Positions 34,109-41,268 of a DNA stretch of 41,268 nucleotides are shown one piece after another. The stretch comes from Fischerella thermalis PCC 7521 (GTDB taxonomy: Bacteria; Cyanobacteriota; Cyanobacteriia; Cyanobacteriales; Nostocaceae). The notes beneath the pieces are model-generated. The model was not told the origin of the DNA and searched no databases. It worked only from the letters and a program-made list of their open reading frames with translations. The position numbers and the translations under genes are program-made. The DNA lies in contig NZ_AJLL01000091.1 in NCBI RefSeq assembly GCF_000317225.1, positions 1 to 41,268 on the forward strand. The letters run 5' to 3'. Positions within the stretch are counted from its first letter, which is position 1. Each line of letters begins with the position of its first letter.

Positions 34109-37100
34109 TTAGTGATTGGCAATATTAAACAAAGCATGATCAATGCAAATTCTTAGCTGTTTGGCTAATTCCTGAATATGAGGTTCAACAAACATCGAGA
34201 AATGATCCCCTGGAACTTCAATAACCTGTATAGGTTGGCGAGAATATTTACCCCAACCTAGCCAAGGATCACTAGTATTAAATTCTGCACTTTCAAAGTC
34301 ATGCACAATTTCCTCCTTAGCTCGAAATAAAGTCATGGAGTCAGGATAAACCTGCGGAACATAATCTCGCATCGCTTGAACATGAGATTTGAAAAGCTTG
34401 TAATAGCGGAGAAAATCCTTAATCTCTGTATCACTAAAAATGAAGTTTGCTTTTTTATTTACTAAATGAAGTTGCTCATTCAGTGGTAAACCTCGAAGTT
34501 CATCAAAACCAACAGAAAAGTCGATGTTATTGTTAGTTTTGATCGATTCAGCCATGCGGAGTAAGAATTTTGCATCGTCATCTTCTCCGGGTTTAACCCC
34601 AGTTTCCGGTAATATAGCGTCGATGACAACTAGCAAACCTACTGTTTGACCTTGCCTTTGCAATTGTTGTGCCATTTCAAAGGCAAGCACACCACCGTAA
34701 CAAAAACCTCCTAAAAGATAAGGACCATGGGGTTGTACCTGACGAATTTCTTCGAGGTAGCGAGTTGCTGTCTCCTCTACTGAAATAATTTCAGGTTTGT
34801 CTTGGTCGGGGTTATCTTCCAAGGCATAAAATGGATAGTCCTCACCAAGTCTTCTGGACAAATTAAAGTAGTTACGAATACCTCCACCAGCACCATGCAT
34901 ACAGAAGAAAGGAATCTTGTCACCAGAAGACTGGATTTCTACCAAGTGAGAACCGGAGTTCTCATAGAATGGCTGGCTAACAATCGCAGCTAGTTTTTCA
35001 ATTGTGGGATTTTCAAAAAGAGTAGATAGGGGAAGATTGTGACCAAATAGATCATAAATTTGAGCCATTAATCGCACAGCTAAAAATGAGTGACCACCCA
35101 AGTCAAAAAAGTTATCTGTGACTCCAATCGGATTAGTATTGAGGAGATTTTCCCAAATTTTCACCAAAGTCAATTCCGTAAAATTCCGAGGAGCCACAAA
35201 AGATGCGATCGCCTGAGGTCGGATAACATCGTCTGTAGGAAGGGCTAGTTTGTCTACTTTGCCATTCGGTGTTAACGGTAGTGCATCCAAAATTACGAAG
35301 GCAGACGGAACCATATAATTGGGCAACTTTTCTTGTAAATAGTTGCTCAGTTGTGGTATGTCAATGTCTTGCTTGGTAACTACATAAGCTATGAGACGCT
35401 GGTCTTTTGGATTATGATCCTGGGCGATGACAAAAGACTCCCGGATAGATGGATGTTTGGCGATCGCTGCCTCAATTTCTCCTAATTCAACCCGGAAACC
35501 TCGAATTTTTACCTGGCGATCGCGACGACCCAAAAACTCAAGATTGCCATCATTGAGATAACGTACCAAGTCACCAGTTTTATAAAGTTTGGTTCCTGGG
35601 ACAAAGGGGTTATCAATAAATCTTTCTTGAGTTAACTCCGGACGATGCAGATAACCTTTTGCCAATCCATCACCACCAATATAGAGTTCACCCACAACTC
35701 CTATAGGAGTTGGTTGCAAACAGCTGCTCAACACATAGACCAGAGTATTGTCAATGGGACGACCGATGGGAATCGTGGTTAGTTGATCTGGTAACAAACT
35801 CAGATCACAGTAAGTAACATTGGCAGAAACTTCCGATGAGCCGTAAAGGTTGATCAGTTTTGCTTCAGGTAGCAATTCTCGGAAAGTTTTGGCTAAGTTA
35901 ACAGACAACACCTCTCCACTTGTGATCCAGAGTTTGAGATGCGATAGATTCTTAGCAAGATGGCTGTAAGTATCTAATAGTAAGCGTAGCAGTGAAGGGA
36001 CAAGTACAATACGCGTAACTTTATGGTGTGCCAGAGTTTCTATAAACAGTTGTGGGTCTTTGACAATTGCATCCGGGATAATTACAATCGGAATTCCCTG
36101 GAGTAGGGGAGCAAAAATCTCCCACACTGAATCTACAAAGTTTATAGCTGTCTTCTGACAACAAACCTCCTGTTGTGTGAAAGGATAGGTTTTCCATAAC
36201 CAGTGCAAGCCATTCACTGTACCGCGATGAGTTCCCAGCACACCTTTAGGAGTTCCAGTAGAGCCAGAAGTGTAGATAATATAGGCGAGATGATCACCTG
36301 AATAAATGCTAATTGGGTTCTGTTGACTCTCTTGGTTAATAATTTCCCATTCATTGTCTATATAAATGAGCCTCACTTGTTCTTGGTCAAAAGTCATTTG
36401 TCTAAAGCTATTAGCCAATGACGAATGACTAATTACCAATGACGCTTGAGAATCAGAGAGCATAAAGCTCAAGCGCTCAATTGGATAACTTGGATCAAGG
36501 GGAAGGTATGCACCGCCAGCTTTGAGGATAGCTAGAATTCCCACAACCATTTCTAGGTCACGTTCTAGACAAATGGCGACGAGCGTTTCTTTTGTGACAC
36601 CTTGTTTGCGTAAATAATGAGCAAGCTGATTGACCTGCTGATTGAGTTGCTTATAGGTAAGCTGTTCTGACTGATTAATTATGGCTATGGCATTAGGCGA
36701 TCGCTCAACTTGCTGCTCAAATAATTCATGGACAGACGTATTTCGGGGATAATCTGCACTAGTTTGATTCCACCCAAATAAAAGTTGCTCTCGCTCTTTG
36801 GCAGTCAGTGGTGATAATTGTGAAATACGCTGCTGTTGGTCGGCAACAATGCTTTCTAATAAAGCTTGAAAATGGTTGATGAATCGAGTTATCGTTGCTG
36901 AATCAAATAGGTCTGTATTGTACTCTAAAAACCCTGTCAATCCCTCTTGAGATTCACACATCGACAGAAAAATATCCAACTGTGCTGTACCGCTATCGAA
37001 CTCCAAACTACGCAAAGTCAACCCAGAAACTTCTTGCATCGACATCGGCGTATTTTGCAGGACAAACATCACTTCATATAGTGGATTCCGGCTCAAATCT

Positions 37101-38224
37101 CGCTCCGGTTGCAATTCCTCTACTAGCTTCTCGAAAGGTAAATCTTGATGTGTATAAGCATTGAGAGTCACCTCACGCACGCGATGGAGAAGTTCGCGGA
37201 AACTGGGATCGCCACTGAGATCATTACGCAACACCAACGTATTAACAAACAAACCCAGCATTCCTTCTAATTCCGCTCGGTTTCGGTTAGCAATGGGAGA
37301 ACCAACTAAAATGTCCTCTTGATCTGTGTAATGGTAGAGCAGTATATTAAATGCTGCCAGCAGAGTCATGAATAAAGTCACATCTTCTTGCTGACTCAAT
37401 TGATTCAGTGCATCTGTCAGGGTTTTGGATAACCTAAAGTATTGTTTAGCACCAGTAAAAGTACTAACAGCAGGACGTGGACGATCTGTTGGTAACTGTA
37501 GTACGGGTAATTCACCGCTCAGTTGTTGCTTCCAGTAATTGAGTTGAGTTTGCAGCAACTCACCTTGTAAGCGATCGCGTTGCCAAACAGCAAAGTCTGC
37601 ATACTGAATGGGGAGTTCGCTTAAGGGTGAAGGCTGACCTGTAGAGAAAGCTACATAAAGTGTTGCCAATTCTTGCATAAACACACCAACAGACCATCCA
37701 TCCGTAATAATGTGATGCATAGACAAAAGGAAAACGTGTTCCTCTTCACCCAAACGCAATAAAGTTGCTCTGACAAGAGGTCCCTTAGCTAAATTAAACG
37801 GTTTTTTTGCTTCCTGTGCCGCAAATTGTTTAATCTCTTCTTCCCAATTTGCACCAGACAAATGCTCCAGGTTGATGATGGGTAACTCCCAAATTAATTC
37901 CGATGCAATTTGCTGAACAGGCTGTTCATTTACAAGCACAAAATTCGTACGCCAAACTTCATGACGTCTAAGAATTTCATTCAGACTTTGCTGGAGTGCC
38001 GTAATATTAAGTAGCCCTTTTAAATGAAATGCACTGGGGATATTGTAGAAAGAACTTCCGTGATAAAGTTGGTCAATAAACCATAGTCTTTGTTGGCAGA
38101 AAGACAAAGGAATGTTATTAGAATTGTTACGTTTAGGGATAGTATCAGCCCGAAATTTGCCTCCCTTCCATTTTTCTAGAAGGGCTTTTTTTGCAGGTGA
38201 TAAATTAGAAGATTTTTTATTCAT
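34109..38224 (-). CDS. Nonribosomal peptide synthetase, C-A-PCP-TE
   Basis: 1371 aa. Short linker (SPAKKALLEKW), then a condensation domain (~45-480) with HHIITDG (~171); an adenylation domain (~500-1010) with YTSGSTGTPKGV (~653), FVDSVWEIF (~697), GRRDRQVKIRGFRVELGEIE and NGKVDKLALP; a carrier with LGGHSFLAV (~1045); and a thioesterase (~1120-1365) with GGFCYGG (~1177), VVIDA and PGDHFSM. Aligned by eye to GrsA, the substrate code is V-D-W-V-I-S-L-A-N, one change from the published beta-alanine code VDWVISLAD. The TE nucleophile is Cys, not Ser. As a terminating module it would add one residue to a polyketide or peptide chain and release it. Confidence 0.95.
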   Translation of the reverse strand: MNKKSSNLSPAKKALLEKWKGGKFRADTIPKRNNSNNIPLSFCQQRLWFIDQLYHGSSFYNIPSAFHLKGLLNITALQQSLNEILRRHEVWRTNFVLVNEQPVQQIASELIWELPIINLEHLSGANWEEEIKQFAAQEAKKPFNLAKGPLVRATLLRLGEEEHVFLLSMHHIITDGWSVGVFMQELATLYVAFSTGQPSPLSELPIQYADFAVWQRDRLQGELLQTQLNYWKQQLSGELPVLQLPTDRPRPAVSTFTGAKQYFRLSKTLTDALNQLSQQEDVTLFMTLLAAFNILLYHYTDQEDILVGSPIANRNRAELEGMLGLFVNTLVLRNDLSGDPSFRELLHRVREVTLNAYTHQDLPFEKLVEELQPERDLSRNPLYEVMFVLQNTPMSMQEVSGLTLRSLEFDSGTAQLDIFLSMCESQEGLTGFLEYNTDLFDSATITRFINHFQALLESIVADQQQRISQLSPLTAKEREQLLFGWNQTSADYPRNTSVHELFEQQVERSPNAIAIINQSEQLTYKQLNQQVNQLAHYLRKQGVTKETLVAICLERDLEMVVGILAILKAGGAYLPLDPSYPIERLSFMLSDSQASLVISHSSLANSFRQMTFDQEQVRLIYIDNEWEIINQESQQNPISIYSGDHLAYIIYTSGSTGTPKGVLGTHRGTVNGLHWLWKTYPFTQQEVCCQKTAINFVDSVWEIFAPLLQGIPIVIIPDAIVKDPQLFIETLAHHKVTRIVLVPSLLRLLLDTYSHLAKNLSHLKLWITSGEVLSVNLAKTFRELLPEAKLINLYGSSEVSANVTYCDLSLLPDQLTTIPIGRPIDNTLVYVLSSCLQPTPIGVVGELYIGGDGLAKGYLHRPELTQERFIDNPFVPGTKLYKTGDLVRYLNDGNLEFLGRRDRQVKIRGFRVELGEIEAAIAKHPSIRESFVIAQDHNPKDQRLIAYVVTKQDIDIPQLSNYLQEKLPNYMVPSAFVILDALPLTPNGKVDKLALPTDDVIRPQAIASFVAPRNFTELTLVKIWENLLNTNPIGVTDNFFDLGGHSFLAVRLMAQIYDLFGHNLPLSTLFENPTIEKLAAIVSQPFYENSGSHLVEIQSSGDKIPFFCMHGAGGGIRNYFNLSRRLGEDYPFYALEDNPDQDKPEIISVEETATRYLEEIRQVQPHGPYLLGGFCYGGVLAFEMAQQLQRQGQTVGLLVVIDAILPETGVKPGEDDDAKFLLRMAESIKTNNNIDFSVGFDELRGLPLNEQLHLVNKKANFIFSDTEIKDFLRYYKLFKSHVQAMRDYVPQVYPDSMTLFRAKEEIVHDFESAEFNTSDPWLGWGKYSRQPIQVIEVPGDHFSMFVEPHIQELAKQLRICIDHALFNIANH

Positions 38225-38291
38225 GTTAATAGTTAGTATTTATTAATAGCTATTTTGAATTTATTCGATACATTACAAGATAGATAAAAAA

Positions 38292-38450
38292 CGAACACCG
38301 ATGCAAGGCGATGTCGACGCCCGTAAGGGCGGCTTCCCGCAGGGTACACAGATAGATATTCAAAGGGCAATACAGGTCAGTTAAGTAATTTTTTCCTTCT
38401 CTTTATTCTCTCTGTGTCCCTCTCTGTGTCCTCTGTGCCTCTGCGGTTTT
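38292..38450. repeat. Cluster of dispersed intergenic repeats
   Basis: The 240-bp gap holds three repeat types: CGAACACCGATGCA (38292-38305, inverse of the 33969 copy); GACGCCCGTAAGGGCGGCTT continuing to 38346, with an internal GCCCGTAAGGGC hairpin; and CTCTGTGTCC-type units (about 38408-38450) resembling the common Nostoc repeat ACCGCAGAGG. No promoter for the NRPS gene is obvious among them. Confidence 0.65.
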
Positions 38451-38466
38451 ATTCTTTCATGACTCG

Positions 38467-39234
38467 TTATTGCGTCAAAGATTTTTTCTGACAAACAAAA
38501 CAAGCCATTCCAGCTTCCTCACTACCCCCAAAATCTTTAATATTGTAATGAGCTAATTCTGTAAATCCCACCTTTTCTAAAACTGATTGAACTTCCGCTA
38601 AAAAGTAATCCTTTCTTAACCAAGTTGTATCAGAACGCTTCCAAATACCTTCTACCAACTCAAAACCAGTGACTTTGATTTCCCACATCCTTTCTTCCGG
38701 TTTATAATCAAATAATTCAATAAAAGCACATTCATCATTAACATAGACATGATTGAAACTTTTTTGTTGAGCAATATCATGCAACCAATCTGTTATTGGT
38801 ATAGTGAACACAAATAAACCATCATCCCACAGCGCAGCATAAACATTTTGAAAAACAGCTGTCAATTCTTCAATACTTAGAATAAAGAGTAAAACATCTT
38901 TGGAAAAAACCGCATCGAAGGTTTGTGTTAACTTAAAATCACGTATATCACCAAGGATAAATTCACTTTCAGGTGCATTTGTTCGAGCATAGCGTAACAG
39001 CGCCTCAGAAGCATCAAGTCCAGTCATTTCATATCCTCTGATCTGAAGCTGATGTACCAACTGAGCGCTACCACAACCAAGATCGAGAATACGCCCTCCC
39101 TCAGGAATATGTGGTAAAAGTATTTGCTCTAAAGCAGGAATGATAGCTTCTACTACAACTTCATCTGGACTCTTAAATTCATTTTGTAACCGGGCAATAG
39201 AATCATAATTTGGAGGATTTGTAACCAAAAGCAT
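38467..39234 (-). CDS. SAM-dependent methyltransferase (class I)
   Basis: 255 aa. SAM motif I GGRILDLGCGSAQLVHQLQ (~residue 43-61), motif II-like MTGLDASEALLRYAR, then SEFILGDIRDFKL and FDAVFSKDVLLFI (post I and motif II). A ribosome site (GGAGAT) precedes ATG 39234. Between the PKS and NRPS genes on the same strand, it is probably an O-, N- or C-methyltransferase acting on the product or a precursor. Target not readable from sequence. Confidence 0.92.
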   Translation of the reverse strand: MLLVTNPPNYDSIARLQNEFKSPDEVVVEAIIPALEQILLPHIPEGGRILDLGCGSAQLVHQLQIRGYEMTGLDASEALLRYARTNAPESEFILGDIRDFKLTQTFDAVFSKDVLLFILSIEELTAVFQNVYAALWDDGLFVFTIPITDWLHDIAQQKSFNHVYVNDECAFIELFDYKPEERMWEIKVTGFELVEGIWKRSDTTWLRKDYFLAEVQSVLEKVGFTELAHYNIKDFGGSEEAGMACFVCQKKSLTQ

Positions 39235-39344
39235 AAACTGAATCTCCTATTTCTCACTACAAAAGTTGATCAAAATACTCCGCGTTCCTCTGCGTTTAAA
39301 AAAACTACATTTTACACAACCCTTTACCCCAATGATGCTAATTC

Positions 39345-41268
39345 TCAATCAACACCCCCCTGGTTCGCCAAAAGAATTTCTACCTCTTCCTCAGATAACT
39401 CTTCAATTTTTTCCATCAAAAGCTGCTCAATCATTTCTGCCTGCTTGATAGGTATCATTGCTTGTAGTAAAAGCTCACGTAATGGTAACTCTACTGGAAA
39501 TTTTGCTCGCAATCGAGAAACCAATTGAGTAGCAATCAGAGAATCTCCTCCCAACTCGTAGAAATTGTCATAAATACCAACTTGTGCAATCCCGAGAACT
39601 TCTTGCCAAATTTCGGTAATTTGTTTTTCTAACTCGTTAGTTGGAGCAATATAAGAATTACTCAGATTAGGTCGCGAATAGCGAGACGAACAGACTCCTT
39701 GATTAAAAGATTTTGGATCTAAGTCCAGTTTAAATGTATGTTCCCATCTGGCTTTTAAATCTATCGTAGAAACAACAACCTGAGTTCCCTCTCCTATAGA
39801 GAATACCCGTTTAAATACTTCTACACTTTCAGTCTCGGTGATCGCTAATTCTACCCCAGATGTCTGTCCAAGTGTTTTTTGTTCTTGGATTGCATTGAGT
39901 TGTAACTTATCCCAATTAATGGAAATCCAAGGAAAAGAATTTGTTTGATTATGTCTTTGGGTAAAAGAATCAGTTAACTGATTAATTCCTGAGTATAAAC
40001 CTAACCCAAATCCTCCCAAAATGGAAGATAAAGAAGAAAATATGATACAAAAATCTAACTTTCTATTTTGTAAAACTTGTTCTAATACAACATACTTACG
40101 AAGTTGAGCATCAAGCAGTTGTTCTAGGTCGGTTTTACCAATTTCTGGTATTGAGCAAAATACATTTTCGCGCGTGATTCCAGTTGAATAAATCACCCCA
40201 TGAATTTGACCAATATTCTCCGGTGAAAGGCTGTGATACATTTGTTCAGAATTAGTTGGATCTGCACGTACCACTAAAACTTTTGCACCTAATTCCTCTA
40301 ATGCTTGCAATTTGCTAATTTTGCCACTCACTTCATCTTCTTGAGTGTGAGTTTCTAGCCATTGCAAGTACTCATCCTTTTCTGGAAAAGTAGAATCATC
40401 GATAAATATGAGTTTTGCTTGGAGAGTTTTTGCGAGATATTTTGCTATCACAACTCCAAAACTATCCAATCCACCAGGAAACAGGTAAACACCGTGTTTT
40501 CTCAGTGGGGTATTTTCTTCAACTGCTGATAAGTGTACTGGTTCAAATACTTGTACCCAACGGTAGTTGTGGCGATAAGCAACAACCGTATCAGATGATA
40601 AAGCCGAGAATTCACTTAGTAATTGATCTAATATATTACTATTAAAATCTCGACTATCCTTTAAAACAAAATCTATATTCCGGCAGATAATATTAGGATA
40701 CTCTTGAGGAATAACCTTACACAACCCCAACACCGTTGCTTTTTCTGGATCGAGAGTTTCATTACCATTAACCTCTTGGATTTGGTTGGATACAACCCAA
40801 ATTTGCAAACGCTCAGTAATTTTTTGTTTATCAAGGGTTTGTATTAAAAATAGCAAACTTTTGAATTCTAAAAAATCACCTAATTTAGGAGTATCCAAGC
40901 TACTGATGCTCCATAAATAGGCAATATTTTGGGGAGTTTCATTTAGGGCTATTAGTTCTGTCAGCAGAGTATCATAATCCTCATAATTGTAGGGATTAAT
41001 TGTATAAATCCCTTCACTTAGTTTGGTGAACTTTTCTCCCACCTTCACCGTAGTAACATTTTTTCCTTGTTTTTTTAATCTGTTAGCTAACTCGCAACCC
41101 AATCCACATTCATCAATAAACAAAAGCCATTTCTCATCTGCTGATTTCCTACAAGATTGAGGTAGCAATGAACGTTTCCATGAAGGAATGTAAAACCAGT
41201 CAGCAATATTTTGTTTTGTCTCTAATGTTACAGAGTTGTCAGTTGAAGAAGGTAGTGGTGATTTAGCA
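39345..41268 (-). CDS. Type I polyketide synthase, C-terminal part (KR-ACP), cut by window edge
   Basis: At least 641 aa; the frame stays open through the right edge (ADWFYIPSWKRS precedes the first apparent start), so the gene begins outside the window. Visible are a ketoreductase split into a structural half (~1-190 of the visible part) and a catalytic half. The catalytic half has GVYLFPGGLDSFGVVIAKYL as cofactor loop, GVIYSTGITREN, and FSSLSSILGGFGLGLYSGIN with catalytic Ser, Tyr and Asn. An acyl carrier follows with LGGDSLIATQL (Ser attachment site). The C-terminus (EKIEELSEEEVEILLANQGG) resembles a docking tail. It probably hands its chain to the NRPS at 34109-38224. Confidence 0.93.
   Translation of the reverse strand, partial: AKSPLPSSTDNSVTLETKQNIADWFYIPSWKRSLLPQSCRKSADEKWLLFIDECGLGCELANRLKKQGKNVTTVKVGEKFTKLSEGIYTINPYNYEDYDTLLTELIALNETPQNIAYLWSISSLDTPKLGDFLEFKSLLFLIQTLDKQKITERLQIWVVSNQIQEVNGNETLDPEKATVLGLCKVIPQEYPNIICRNIDFVLKDSRDFNSNILDQLLSEFSALSSDTVVAYRHNYRWVQVFEPVHLSAVEENTPLRKHGVYLFPGGLDSFGVVIAKYLAKTLQAKLIFIDDSTFPEKDEYLQWLETHTQEDEVSGKISKLQALEELGAKVLVVRADPTNSEQMYHSLSPENIGQIHGVIYSTGITRENVFCSIPEIGKTDLEQLLDAQLRKYVVLEQVLQNRKLDFCIIFSSLSSILGGFGLGLYSGINQLTDSFTQRHNQTNSFPWISINWDKLQLNAIQEQKTLGQTSGVELAITETESVEVFKRVFSIGEGTQVVVSTIDLKARWEHTFKLDLDPKSFNQGVCSSRYSRPNLSNSYIAPTNELEKQITEIWQEVLGIAQVGIYDNFYELGGDSLIATQLVSRLRAKFPVELPLRELLLQAMIPIKQAEMIEQLLMEKIEELSEEEVEILLANQGGVD

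Noticed and set aside
39345-41168. A complete 607-residue PKS protein starting at 41168
   Set aside because: The supposed start is an internal TTG; the frame continues unbroken to the window edge with KR-domain-like sequence.
1-41268. tRNA or rRNA genes
   Set aside because: No cloverleaf-like or rRNA-like sequence was recognised on either strand.

Overview
The window comes from a filamentous, probably heterocyst-forming cyanobacterium of the Nostoc/Anabaena type. The signs are HIP1 octamers (GCGATCGC, e.g. 1577-1584 and 20608-20615), heptameric short tandem repeats between genes, cyanobacterial Pho boxes, a CYP110-like P450, an AAA-like protein with the cyanobacterial vMAP-type N-terminus, and cyanobacterial-style PKS/NRPS genes.

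Layout. (1) 1-6.6 kb: ordinary accessory genes: an AAA-like ATPase carrying a repeat inserted in frame, truB, a divergent nucleoside hydrolase / cytosine-deaminase-like pair (probable pyrimidine salvage), a metallophosphoesterase and a small coiled-coil protein. (2) 6.9-15.1 kb: a defence-like cassette on the + strand. A SNF2-type helicase with a C-terminal DUF3883-like domain and a DUF1156-type adenine methylase with Zn-ribbon cysteines are intact. An OLD-like ATPase-TOPRIM gene and a DUF499 ATPase both keep their two ends but have lost their middles. A 23-residue open frame between methylase and DUF499 gene may be the stump of another member. (3) 15.15-16.48 kb: a gene graveyard. It holds minus-strand remnants of a thiamine-diphosphate enzyme and of a second gene, a pair of 20-bp operator-like repeats, and a MITE-like element. 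(4) 16.5-20.3 kb: molybdate uptake (modA-modB-modC, minus strand) followed by an XRE/periplasmic-binding fusion regulator with a perfect 14-bp palindrome in its leader. (5) 20.56-20.79 kb: stump of an ECF sigma factor. (6) 20.8-27.9 kb: phosphate regulon: two Pho boxes, pstS-pstC-pstA-pstB, a strong terminator, then a Tat-exported PhoX phosphatase. (7) 28.1 kb to the right edge: a minus-strand biosynthetic cluster. In transcription order it is a PKS end (KR-ACP, cut by the window), a methyltransferase, a C-A-PCP-TE NRPS, a P450, an SDR, a small unknown, a MATE exporter, an unknown 108-aa protein, MbtH and a second SDR.

The two most interesting regions are the eroded methylase/helicase defence cassette and the PKS-NRPS cluster. 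The cluster has an adenylation pocket that reads almost exactly as the beta-alanine code, a cysteine-type thioesterase, a P450 lacking the I-helix threonine, and an SDR that lacks both the catalytic Ser and Tyr. Product identity cannot be settled from this window because upstream modules lie beyond its right edge.
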